A DNA stretch of 64,000 nt, taken from Chaetorhynchus papuensis (taxonomy: Eukaryota; Chordata; Aves; Passeriformes; Rhipiduridae). Positions 35,401-47,847 of this stretch are shown here, piece after piece. Each line of letters starts with the position of its first letter. The stretch's first letter is position 1. Made by a program: the position numbers and the translations under genes. The notes under the pieces are model-generated. The model made no database searches. It was not told the origin of the DNA and was given only the letters and a program-made list of their open reading frames with translations. Location: the NCBI GenBank assembly GCA_013396525.1, contig VWYX01000011.1, positions 2,499,789 through 2,563,788 of the forward strand, given 5' to 3'.

Positions 35401-38400
35401 TGCCTGAACAGGAAACCAATTCATTAGCACTTTTCTCTCCCTTCGAATCATCTGTTCATCAGTACATATTTACATGGCCCCTCTCAAGTGATTTCTGGTT
35501 TGCAGCCTACAATCCAACATCACATAATAACAATAGTCATGAATTTGGAATCAATTCTATCACGCAAACAAGAACCCAAAATCTCTTTTAAGTGCCCTGT
35601 CTTTTCAAGCCACCCAGAAGCCTCTAATCCCTCTTAAATTGTATTGGCTTGAAGAGAAGTACACCTCCAAAAGTGATTTTTTACTTGTAAATATCCGATA
35701 GCTGGTACTGGAAACCGTTATTAAGAATTTTGAAAAAACAGCTTTCAGAAATGCATTCCTGGCCATCATGATATTGATTTTTGAAAAATCATAGTTTAGG
35801 AACATGCTTCCTTCATCAGCCAACAATTCTGAACCCATCCTGATAAAGGTACCATGGAGGTTATTCTCAATATGCATTTTGCAGTATTGAACCTGGAAAT
35901 TTCCTTTTTAGTCCTCATTTCACAGTACAGTGAGTTAGCCACAGCTAGGAACAAAAGCAGGACATTTTATACAACTTTAAGGATACTCTGATTAAAGGTT
36001 TCTAAATTATTTTTAGGCTCTCATGCCTGTGCAATCCTGAGCACAATTTGTGCACGCTGTCAAAGCAAAAGCAATGTTTTAATAAAGGCCTTTGGGGAGG
36101 ATGAAGTACTTGGGGACTGCAGCCATAATTACAAACTTAATGGGCATTAAGTTAATAATGATGACAAAACCCAAGCTTTTCAGAGCAGAAATCAAGTAGT
36201 GTTCATTGTAACTATGAACCCTTTATTGAAGTGGAATATTTAATCCAGATATAGTATTCGGAATCAGAGAGGAAAAGCCTGCTGATATTCCAGGTAGCAG
36301 AATATTCTCAGTGGGGGCAGTTACACTCAATGCAAGTTCAGCAGTGCAAGTGCAGAATCCTGGCTTTTATTTATCCAAATTTCAGCTCTGTTCAAGACAG
36401 GACTGGTTTAGATCTAGCTCTGCCTTACTCCGGTAACATTTCATCTCATAATGTCTCTAATTGATGAAATATATTTCGTTTCTGTAATGTATTCAACATA
36501 TTTTAGAAAATGGTAAATTGAGAAATCACACAGACCATAGTGAAGGTGGTACTGGACATTTCTTGGTTCCATGGGATGAAAAAAACTACCATCCAAATCA
36601 TTCAGGGAGTACTTATGCTATATCAAGTTAGCAGGCTGGATTTGGGGGGTTTTTTGGGTGAGTTTGGCTTTTTTTTTTTTTTTAATGTTCCTGGTCTCCA
36701 CAGCTTCCCTAGTTCTCCTCTCCCTAGTTCTGAATCCGTAGCATTCCCACAATTTCCCTTCTTTCACAGCACCAAACCCTCACAATCTGCTCCTCTGCAC
36801 CAAACTTCCTACAGCAATTCCTCTTCATCTCTTGGAAAGAGAGCTGGCTTTCTGTATAACACAAAAATCGAAACCTGAAATCCAATGAAGTCGGCTCCCA
36901 GTGGACATTTCCCTCTGATTACCCATAATTAGGGTAACAGCAGCACCCAGAGGCTTCTCCAAGAGTCCAGCAGCACTGACACCAACCCAGACCCAGGGGA
37001 AAGACAGCGATCCTTGCAAGATCACCCTGCCCATAACCAGCTCACCCATCCCTTTTACAACTTTATTTATGTAACTTTCAGAAAACACTGCCTGGACATC
37101 ATTTTGGGCTATTTCAGAGAAGGAAAGGGGTTCATAATTGAGTATAACCACTCCCTGCTTTTTGCAGCACTGTGATGGTTTCAAACAAGGCTTTTTTAAA
37201 ATTATCACATTTGCACAAAGTCCTGCTGAAAACCAAGAGCAGGCACGGGAGGAGAGGGGTCAGAATCGACCCAGAGGTTTCATAAAGATTTTCCAACAAC
37301 CACAACTCAAACTTAAACTACTTAGAGGCATTCTTCTGTGTCTGTTGGATTTCTGTTCAAAACAATCCTTCACAAAACAAATCTTCCTGAGACGTTGCAC
37401 CCCACAGAGCTTCTGCAGAGACTGCTGTGCTTGCATCTTACTGTTCATCAAGCCCATAAAAACATTCCTAGGTCCAGTCCCAGTCTGAAGCACAGCCTGC
37501 AGCATAACCTCCAGGCCACACGAGCAATAACAGGAATCCTGGTGGCTTAAATAAGGTTTCCACTCTCCCTCCTCACCTTCAGTTTCCTTTAGGGTTCATA
37601 AATTGCCTGACCCATCACAGAAGCAGCAGCTGTGGCTCCACATCCCACTTGGGTCTGCCCAAACCTAATTAGATGAAGCCCCAGCCAGGCTGTCCGGTAT
37701 TACAAAGTATCCTATTTCTAGGGGCTAGATGACAAATGAAAATAAATTACTGTATCTCATAAAACATTTTATTAGGGCTGTTCATGTTAAACCTAAACAT
37801 ATCCACTTCAGGAGTTTGTGCCTTGCTCTCAATAACAATATTGTGTGCTTTTTCTTAAACTCAAGTTTTAGGCAATCTTTTTCACTTTTAACAGCCACCT
37901 GAAAGTTTTTTATACAACACTTATGACTACATTGCCCGTTCTCAAAAAAACCACCACAAAACTGTTAAAACAGATCAGCATTAGATCAGTAACACGTTAG
38001 ATCAGTAACAAACTGCAAGGTCCTAATAAAGCTAACAAAAAATGCAATTCAACTACTTTAAGGAAGTAATTTTCCACTTGTGTGACCCTCAGGCTGATGG
38101 AGAGTTAAAGTTAGTTGCTAAAGAAAGATCGATGGTCTGGAATTCCTCCCCTCCTGCAAACCAGCTTGAAGCAGCAGTGTGAGATTAGGACAATGTAGAT
38201 CAGCTAGAAAAATAATAAATTGGTAAAATTAAGGTGCTGAGCACCAGCCAGGAAAGATTTATGATGTGGACATAAGTGCAATTGTAATCAGCAGTGGGAA
38301 CTGTCAGAGAAGTGCTTAAACACTGCTGTGGTCTTTTTCAGCTTAAAGGCAGGCAGTCAGCTGAAAACTGTCATTTTTGCCCCATGTTAGATTTGTATAA

Positions 38401-41129
38401 GATTTTTATTAAATAGATTCTTCTCCTGTGAATTTACTGTTCATTCCAGATATCACATTATTTGAAGGTCTTCAAACAGCTTTCTTCTCTTTTAGGGTCA
38501 GGAACAGATTTGCTTCTAAGAAAAATTGGTTAATGCAGGCTTTGCCATTATCAGTGGTTTCATGCTTCACTTTCTTGTTCCTTCTTTAGGTCTCCTGCTG
38601 GTCCCACACTGAGTTAAGGAACCTTGATTTTTGTAGACTGCTCAAGCCTAGTGAGCAGCTAGCATGCTGTGCACACAGTCTGCATAAAACATTCATACAG
38701 CAGAATTAAAGTCTTCTGCTAAATCCTTTATTTAAGTTCAGGATGTCTCTCCCCCTCAGAGATTCTGCTAACATTAAATATTTTCTTTGGATTACCTCAG
38801 AAGAGTCTACATGAAATTGGTTCAATCTGCACATGGATTCATACTCAGGATAATATATGGGCCAATATTCTCTTACTTAGAGGGCAATGAAACCATCAGA
38901 ATTTTCTCTGTGCATTGCAAGCCTGGAGAGGTTGGGGTTTTCTCCCCTCTCCTCTTTGCAGCTTCAAGAAAAAGTCAGTGACTTCTTCATTCACAAAAAA
39001 AAAAAAATCAGAGCAACTCTGCACTGCCTTGAATATCTCCATCAGAGGAGCAGAACAAAAGTGGTACTTTAGGAAAGTGGAATCTTAACAAAAGGTATCA
39101 TGGCTCAAGGAAAATTACATCCAGCTGGAGGAATTAAACACCTCCAAGGTGTTACATCTCACTCTTCAGGTGCTGTCGAGGCACTTGATCAGTCCCTGGC
39201 AATGTCAGAGGCAAATTGCACCTCCACTTGGAGCTGAATCTGTAAAGAGAGGTGCTAATCATTAATCATTACTGTTACTTCCATCCCAGGAGCAGCCAAC
39301 CATCGTCACAGCATCAAAATCCTCCAGAATGAATCCACTGGGATGGGGTCAGCAGATTCCATGTCCTCCTCCCTGTCAGGCAGGAAGAGCCTCCTGCCCA
39401 CTCTGCCTCTCTGTGTGTCCCCAGAGCACTGCCAGACCTCTGAACCTACTCAAATATTTTCAGAGTGTACCCAGCTCTGCCAAGTTATCCCCAAGCACAC
39501 CTCAAACAACACCGAGGGGGTGGCTTTAAATGCTGATTAAATCAGTATATTCAGTTTGCATAGTGATCTCTGATTCTTTCACAAAATCATCCCCACGTGG
39601 CACCCTGACATTATTTGTACGATTTTTCTACAGAAACAACAGAAATATCAGTCCAGCCACCAGAAATACCCATGAATATTTCTAGTGTACTGCTTAGGTA
39701 GAAAAAAAAAAGAAAAAAAAAATCACTGAGAGTTCCTTAAGGAAAATGAAGTCTGCATTTGTACCTGATGTGATACGGTTTACTAATAAAGGAAAACCAA
39801 ATTCAGAAGGCATTTTCATATTGAAAATAACAGATAAGATTATTGTGTTTCAATCCATTAACCTTCATTTTCTGAGTTTTGGCAATAGCACATATATTAA
39901 ATATTCATGTATATTATTTCTGCCCAATTTTACTTATGTCTGGGACTGAGACTGCTTCAAGTACCAGAAGCTGGAGGCTCAGCATTAATATCAGCTAAAT
40001 ATAAACTTTCTTATTTGAATACATAAACATAAGTTATGTTCAAACTTATTTAAGTAGATAGTGCTTACCAAGAAACCATGAAATTGTATATTGGGTTTCA
40101 AATGTAAAGCAACACTCTTCAAATAAGGTAAGCAAATAAATCAACTTAGAAACACTTTTTAAATCGTTTGTTAAAGAAAGTTGGGAAATGAGAAAGCAGA
40201 AATTTATCACTGTAGAAAATGTCAAAGTTGGTAATTAAAATCAACACTTAAAATTCCTCTGCACTAAACAGGGGGCTTTAAAAATCATTATGTACTGGGC
40301 ACTCACATCTGGTTTAGTTTTTTAGCTCTAAATCTTTAGAAGAATTCTGTTTATACAAAGAATGGGTAAAGCTACTCTTCAGTTTTGATGGCCCCCAACC
40401 AGGACAGCACCTGCTGATAAACAAGCCCAACCTGTCCTGTTTGTGAAAGAGTAACTGTGAAGGTGCAGGGAACAGCAAATAGAGCAGCAGAATCAAAAAT
40501 AGGTATATTGGCAGTCACACTGTAATTACAAATTTGACAGATTTTTCCATGTTCAACCTGTAATAGAGACCTGATCTCTTCACCATCCCCAACACATTTT
40601 GCAACCAATCTGTTGAGCAAATTAAATTTTCCTTGTCATTGTTCTTGATGTCCTGCCTGCACTGATGGCTGTTCACTCTGTAAAAAGCCAACTACAGCCA
40701 AAAGAGCAAGATTAATGGAAACTTCCCTTGATCTATTTTATACAATGAAAGGTGGAGCAGTAAATTTCACACAAAACTCAATTGCTAAGTGATAAAAGGA
40801 AAACAATAATCTTGGTAGCCATCAATAACATCAGCATTAATCATAGGATAAAACACAGGAGAGGCTTTAATTAAATATGTCTTCAGACACACAGGATCAC
40901 AATTCTCACGTGGTACTAAGCATTCATTCATTCTGATTTTATAACTGATTTTATACTGTGTTCTCCATTTTTTAATTCTGATTGGCTTTCTCTTATTTAA
41001 AATACACTCGTTATGAGTATGAATATAATACATTTACCATTGTGTTATTATTGTTTTCTTTGCTCATCAACCGGTGAGCCTAAACCCAAGACTTTCCACT
41101 TTTGCAATGGAAATACAGAAATAGAAAAA
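32461..41129. other. non-genic stretch, no recognised gene
   Basis: This is about 8.7 kb with no supported gene. A GC-richer patch at about 33480-34460 has open frames on both strands without domains, and a faint CR1-like phrase near 33955-33985. A tandem pair of TTAATTAG sits at 34673-34680 and 34684-34691. A T-rich run lies near 36670. A 17-bp tandem pair around TTAGATCAGTAACA lies at about 37980-38013. An A-rich run lies at about 38994-39007. Confidence 0.5.
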
Positions 41130-41159
41130 TAGAAATAATAATAATAATTATTATTTCTA
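41130..41159. repeat. AT-rich inverted repeat, 13-bp arms
   Basis: TAGAAATAATAAT (41130-41142) and ATTATTATTTCTA (41147-41159) are perfect reverse complements around AATA. The centre is an (AAT)n/(ATT)n microsatellite, so the palindrome may have arisen from it. Confidence 0.8.
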
Positions 41160-44100
41160 GAAACACTGTTGGGCTTGGAAGTGAATTACCCAGGGAGATA
41201 GGTCTGTAAAAGTGGAATCTGTCTCTTAAAATACACAAGGAAAGTCATTTTCCCAGTACTGTGTCCTGTCACTTTACTGATGCTCTGGCTCCAGAATACA
41301 AAAGGAGCAACTGGATGAGTTACTGCAGCAAAACTATTCAGCAAGGGAAGCCCCAACTTCCCTCAGACAAAAATTCAATCTGTTTAAAGCTGGTATAACA
41401 CCTTTTCATCTCCCTTCCAATATCATGACTTGGGAATGATGGCATCTTGCTCCCTTCCTCGTTACACAGTATCTGAAATTGCCAGCTACGAAAAAAATCT
41501 GTATAATCCAGAGTCAGTGAATGCCTCTTAGAAAATGTATCTTCTTCTAAAAATACGATGGACTTACTGAGAGACTGTAAAATACGAGTCCTATTTCAAT
41601 TTAATCACTTCTAAGGCACCCCAAAGTCAGAACAGAAGGGGCTGGAAATTGGTAACATGAATTCTTTTCACAGTATTGTTAATTTAAAATCATTCTCACG
41701 CCAGTAGCTGCTCCCAGGTCACTATGCAAGGACCACTGGCTGCCCATCCCTGCTGCTGAGTTCCACATCCTTCTGCCCTTGTCCCAGGACAATAAAATCC
41801 TGCAAGGATGGCTTTTCCAACCCTGAAACAGCCAATAATTTGACAAAAGGAAAGCCTTTCATAATAACAACGTTCTGGTGCTCTCCAAATGGAATATTTC
41901 GTTTGGCATTGCTTTGCTCAGTATTTTCGTTGTTAATTATTTGATATTGGCTTTTATTTTGTGACAGGCTGCAGGTATTAGGGAATGTTTCAAAGTCTCA
42001 TTTTTGTGCCTTTGATTGCTGTTGTGTCCCAGAGCAAAGCACAGAATTCTGTTTCACGGGGCTGCTGGTGCAGAGACATCGTGCTCTGAGGGGCCCGTGC
42101 TTCATTCCTGTGCTGATATCTCAAGATTATGCAGCAGCTCAGTTCCAAAATGACAAAAAAGCCCAAAGATCCGTAGTTTTCCAGTGCCTTATCCCCTGCC
42201 ATGACTCCATTCTAGAAAATTCTGTAAGAATCTGTGTTTTGATGCATCCAGTCCTCACCAGGGAATCAGCCATGGACAAAAACTTCTACGGTAACTGCAT
42301 CAACTCTGATCTCTGTTTTTATGTGTTTTTATAACTCAAACAGAAAGAACGTGCTTGCAGCATGGAAGTTAACACTATTCCCCCCCAAAACAGATTATTA
42401 TTTAACTTTTTTTATAGAATCAGACAAAAACTGACAATTGGAGATCTTCTGAAACTACTTTAACCTTTCTTGTTCTTCAGGAGGAAGGAAACTAATAACC
42501 ATCATCATAACTCTGCGCTGCTGGACAGCTTTATTTCTATCTGTGTTGGAAAGCAGGAGAGGAGCAGATTTTCAGCACTGAGGCAAATCAAATCAGTCTC
42601 TGAAGAATTAATTGGGAAAAAAAAAATTTAAAGACCTCATCAAATTAAGCAGCGTTGCAACCAACTGAGGCCTGTGTAAATTTTCTTGTAAAGTGGTGCT
42701 TAACGTGAAAAGAGGGCTCAAAAGTGCAATTTGTAGTGTCCTTGGCTTCTCAAACATACAGCATTAGTCCCATATTTCCAGTCTTTGGGGGAAAATACCT
42801 GTACACTAGTTAAAATTTCAATTTGACACTCAGGATAGGAAAAAAAAAAAACGAGCCTTTTAGAACTGAATTCAAAACAGGAACTCAGTTTTATACCATT
42901 TTTATGCTGTCAGTGCTGAAAGAAATTAAGTCTGCAGTAGCTACAGCTTTATTTAGGCAAATTCTATACAACTGTAGCATTCTGAAGTCATTCTTTAAAT
43001 GCCTACTAAAGGTTTATGAATAAGGCTGAAAGAAGAAAATCCATATTTGAGTCTGATACCAGCACAAGTGTCCAGGACTTTGGCAATTGATGTACAAGCA
43101 ATACAAGACATGGGGAGGGGATTTAATCCTAAAACTTAATTAACACTTTCTGTGTCAGAAATATTATTGAAGGAAAGAGGGGCATCACCTTCACCCTTGT
43201 GAAACTCGTAGATGTTTGATAACTTTATCCCAACAACAATCCATACTAATGTTTTAACAGGAACCCCTGGGAAATGTTTTCAAAAGTGCTTCAGAGAGGT
43301 TGGACTTTTCTTCTGAACTGGCAGAGATCCCAACTCATAAAAACTCTGATAAAACCAGTTTGTCTTCAATTATTCAAGGCTGTAAGTGTTTGAAATCCCT
43401 GCTTCATTCTGAAACCACAGGGCAGTGGACATTTCCTAGTCCTGTGCAAAGTTCTGAAGGAAATAAAAACATTTCCCAGGAGATTGCTGTGCTTTCAGTA
43501 AATGCCGAAAACTTCTTTCCATGAAGCCACTAGGTGATGACTGGACTTATTTTGGGGAGGAGTTTTTGCTGGTTGATTTTATTTATTTATTTTTTCTGCT
43601 GTAAAACTGTTTTGGCTGCAGCTAAAAAGCTTTGTGGGACACATGTATAACGTGTTCTGTGTAAGAACTGTCACCCTGCAGAGCACTTTTTGCCTCTGAT
43701 GTTCCCTCATGCTGCACACTAGTTAGAAATATGTTATTTACCTAAAAATAAATCGAACTGTTTAATAAGAACTTGGCTTTTCACACAATAAATGTAAAGC
43801 ATAAGTCATTAAGTGGGCTATTTAAATGAGTTATTTTGCTTTTTGTTGGTTTTGTCAGTGGTCCCTAACAGCATCATCCAGGCACCCCGTAGGCATCAAA
43901 CTACGAGAATTTGGAGTCTCAAAAAATACCAATCCTCCCTGGTTTTCGTTTGTTCTAAGGAATCATTAATTTGAGGGAATTCTTTCTCACTGAGCACCGT
44001 GCTGGGGACTTTAACTCTCACACCCTGCCCTGCTGTCCACGAGCTGCTGGTACAAGGTTACTGCATTCCCCTGACATCACTAATTATTTATTGCTGGGAG

Positions 44101-46570
44101 TAATTAAGCCTGGGAGCGCTGTGGGGTTTGTGAAGGGGGCTGATGGCCCTTGGTGTCCCCTTTGCACAATCCGAGCTTTCAAAAGAGCCAACAGGACTTC
44201 ATCTGAATTTCTCTAAAATTCAACACACTTCCAATTTGGGAAAGTTTTCAGAGGTGTTTTTGGGCTTTTTTTTTTTGTTGTTATTGGTGGGGTTTTTGTG
44301 CTTGAAATTTTACTGTAGTCTTACTGGGAAAAAAAAACCTACCTCATTTCTTAATACTTAAGAACACAAAGACGGTCTGATGATTGTTGTGTTAAGCAAA
44401 CAGAAAGGATTTCAAACCTAAATAAACATTCCCAAAACTTTTTTTTTCCCCACTAAAAGCTGAAGCTTTTTAAAGGAAATAGAAAGCCCTGAGAAGTGGT
44501 GGGGCACTGAAAATGGAAGACTGACATCAAAGTTGTGCAATACCTGATAACAGCTTCTTTCCTCATTGCAAAATAGGATTTCTTACAACTCCGAGTAAAA
44601 TACACCTTCTCTAAATGCTATTTTTATCTGCCAAATGGATCTCAGGTTTCTGCTTTCCGACATTTTCTACTTACAGTCCTCGAAAAGACGCAGTTCAAAG
44701 AATTACAGGATCCAACAATCCCAGTTACACATATAGAAGCTATAACATATCTGTCTATACAAGTGTTTCTGCTCTTTTTTCTCTTCTTGCTTGTTTTTTT
44801 TTTTTCTTTGCCAGCAGAATTTATGACAAGTTTTGGTTTATGTTGCAAGCCAAAATCAGAAACAGACAGGAATGCTCTGAATGATTTCTAAAGCTCATTA
44901 CCTTTGAACTTAACACAAGTGGAAAGACAATAGAAGTCCTAGAATAGTCACAAAAACTTCAGTTTCCAGCAGCACTGATGCCAGACACATCCTTGTAGAG
45001 GGATTATACACAGAAATAATTCAGCAGCATATTAGTTTTGATGCAGAGGAAGCCCACCAAGAGCAGGAGGGGTTTTGCCAAGCCACACTTGTCAAACACA
45101 GCTACTGCAGCTCCTCCGTGTTTATCCATCTGTGGCTGGAGGAGGGAGGAGTGGATTCTGCCACAGTATTCTGAATACACAACCTATCAGTTATGTTAAC
45201 CAGGCTGGGCAAAACTGGCCAAAATTCATTTAATCTCAGTCAAGTGTCACGAGGACACAATTCCTCAAAAGCACCTCCTGGGTAACCTCAGCCCACCCCA
45301 CCCCAAGTCACACAGGCTTGACCTGGTTGTGCATTTCCAGCTACAGACAATTTTCCAGCTGCTGCTTTGACATCACAGTGGGTTTCATTTTAATGTTCTA
45401 CAAAGAGTGTTTCAAAAGCTTTGCTTTCCTGTGGTATCCAGACAGAAAATACACTGTACATGCTCCGAGCAGCTGAGGGTTACTGCCAGTTTTGACTTGG
45501 AAAGCTATCAGGGAAACTTATTCCATTTCTGATACAAGTCATGGATAGAAAATCTATTTCTTTCATGGTTTTAGTCTGCACATAAACCATTCCTTCCAAT
45601 GATTGCTGACATTCCCTAAAAAACTTCTCCTTATGGCAGTGACAACAATAGGGTAGTCTCCTTATAAGTTTATACCCATATTGAAAATAAACTATTCCCC
45701 AAAAAAATACAACTTCTGAAACACAAAACACTTAAAAAATAATTATGATTATTTAGACCTCAAAGGAGAACATATTCTGTTTGTAATGCAGCACTATCAG
45801 ACTTCTAAGCAACATCTCCTGCTCGGAGCTCTAATTTATGAGTGGAGTAACAGAAAGCAAAAACACACTGATACACTGACACTGTGATTTGCTTTTTTCA
45901 ATGAGAAGTCCATGACAATGGAGATGATTTTCCTTAATATTTTTAAGGTTAGTTTCAAAGAAGCCCATGCAGAAGCTGTTCTGAACACCTGCTGCCCCCA
46001 GTGCAAGTGGAAGAAAAGCCATTAAAAGATGGGCTGCTGATAGGATACACCTCAAACTCGACCTAATGGCAAGCCTTGTTGGGATCCAATTACTTTTATT
46101 TCTAGATACAGTTTCCCTAAAACTCTGCATGCATTTTATTTTCCTTAAAACTCTGGATTCATTTTATATTATTAGGGAAAATAAAAACAGGGAGAAATTC
46201 AACACTAAAATAATTCTATTGTAGTTTATGACTAAATATAAAACCACTCTTAGAGAGAGTTAAATTTTACCCTAGGGAGAAAAACTCCAGTGCTTTAAAA
46301 GGCCTGGAGACGGTGTGTTCACTAAGATCTCTCCTGACAGCAGCGTTTATCTCCTGTCTGTGGATAAACTGCACCGGAGGGACAGCCCCAGCTGGGAATA
46401 TGCGGGAAAACCCCCACCGTAAGGATAATTTACCATTTTAGTGACAATAAATTAAAAGGACTCGAGGATGGAACGGGAAGGTTTCTCTCCAGGAGATGGA
46501 GCTGCAGCTCCAGAGCTCCGGGCCCGCAGCCGGCCTGGGGAGGGAACAGCGCTCGGCACCGCAGCGCAGC
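41160..46570. other. non-genic stretch, no recognised gene
   Basis: This is AT-rich unique-looking sequence with poly-T or poly-A runs near 42840, 44268 and 44795. GC content rises sharply from about 46455 towards the minisatellite. I see no supported gene, RNA or mobile element. Confidence 0.5.
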
Positions 46571-47571
46571 GGGAGATACACCGGGATAAACACCGGGATA
46601 CAGCCCGGGATAGAGCCTCACACCGGGATAAGCACCGGGATACAGCCCGGGAGAGAGCCTCACACCGGGATAAACACCGGGATAAACACCGGGATAAACA
46701 CCGGGATAGAGCCTCACAAGGGGAAATACACCGGGATAAGCACCGGGATACAGCCCGGGATAGAGCCTCACACTGAGATATACATCGGGATAAACATGGG
46801 GATGGACACCGGGATACAGCCCGGGATAGAGCCCCACACCGGGAGATACACCGGGATAAACACCGGGATAGAGCCCGGGATAGAGCCTGACACCGGGAGA
46901 TTAAACACCGGGATAAACACCGGGATAAACACCGGGATAAACACCGGGATAAACACCGGGATAAACACCGGGATGGAGCCTCACACCGGGATACAGCCCG
47001 GGATAGAGCCTCACACCGGGAGATTCACCGGGATACAGCCCAGGATAAACACCTGGATACAGCCCAGGATAGAGCCTCACACCGGGAGATTCACCGGGAT
47101 ACAGCCCAGGATAAACACCTGGATACAGCCCAGGATAGAGCCTCACACTGAGATATACACCGGGATAAACATGGGGATGGACACCGGGATACAGCCCGGG
47201 ATACAGCCTCACACTGGGAGATACACCGGGATAGAGCCCAGGATGGACACCGGGATACGGGCCAGGATACAGCCTCACACCGGGAAACAGCTTGGGATAG
47301 AGCCTCACACTGGGAGATACTGGGATGGACACTGGGATAGAGCTCCACACCGGGATAGAGCACCCGATATACACCAGGATAGATCCCCGGATACACACCG
47401 GGATATACACCTGGCTACAGGCCGGGACAGAGCATCACAGCGGGATATAGCCCTGGATGCAGCCTGGGATACACACCAGGGATATACAGGCCGGGATATA
47501 GAGCCTGGGATACACACCGGGATACACAGCCTGGGATAGATTTCGGGATGCACACCGGGATACACAGCCTC
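46571..47571. repeat. GC-rich 12-bp minisatellite with higher-order units
   Basis: The basic unit is CACCGGGATAAA (12 bp), tandem in pure form at about 46905-46972. It alternates with related phrases such as TACAGCCCGGGA and TAGAGCCTCACA. Higher-order copies are visible: two identical 66-bp blocks at 47011-47076 and 47077-47142, and a block starting TCACACTGAGATATACA at 46768 that returns at 47143, 375 bp later. The array runs directly into an assembly gap, so its true length is unknown (at least 1.0 kb). The plus strand carries GGG about every 12 bases. Long open frames through the array, including one of 347 codons, arise because a 12-bp unit without in-frame stops is open in five of six frames. 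Confidence 0.95.
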
Positions 47572-47847
47572 NNNNNNNNNNNNNNNNNNNNNNNNNNNNN
47601 NNNNNNNNNNNNNNNNNNNNNNNNNNNNNNNNNNNNNNNNNNNNNNNNNNNNNNNNNNNNNNNNNNNNNNNNNNNNNNNNNNNNNNNNNNNNNNNNNNNN
47701 NNNNNNNNNNNNNNNNNNNNNNNNNNNNNNNNNNNNNNNNNNNNNNNNNNNNNNNNNNNNNNNNNNNNNNNNNNNNNNNNNNNNNNNNNNNNNNNNNNNN
47801 NNNNNNNNNNNNNNNNNNNNNNNNNNNNNNNNNNNNNNNNNNNNNNN
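47572..47847. other. assembly gap (276 N)
   Basis: This run of N starts inside the minisatellite. The sequence after the gap is unique and contains no repeat unit, so the array ends within the missing part. The gap is probably due to the repeat. Confidence 1.

Noticed and set aside
46496..47539. 347-codon plus-strand open frame
   Set aside because: It is created by the 12-bp minisatellite, whose unit has no stop in five of six frames. The minus strand is equally open, so length is no evidence of coding.
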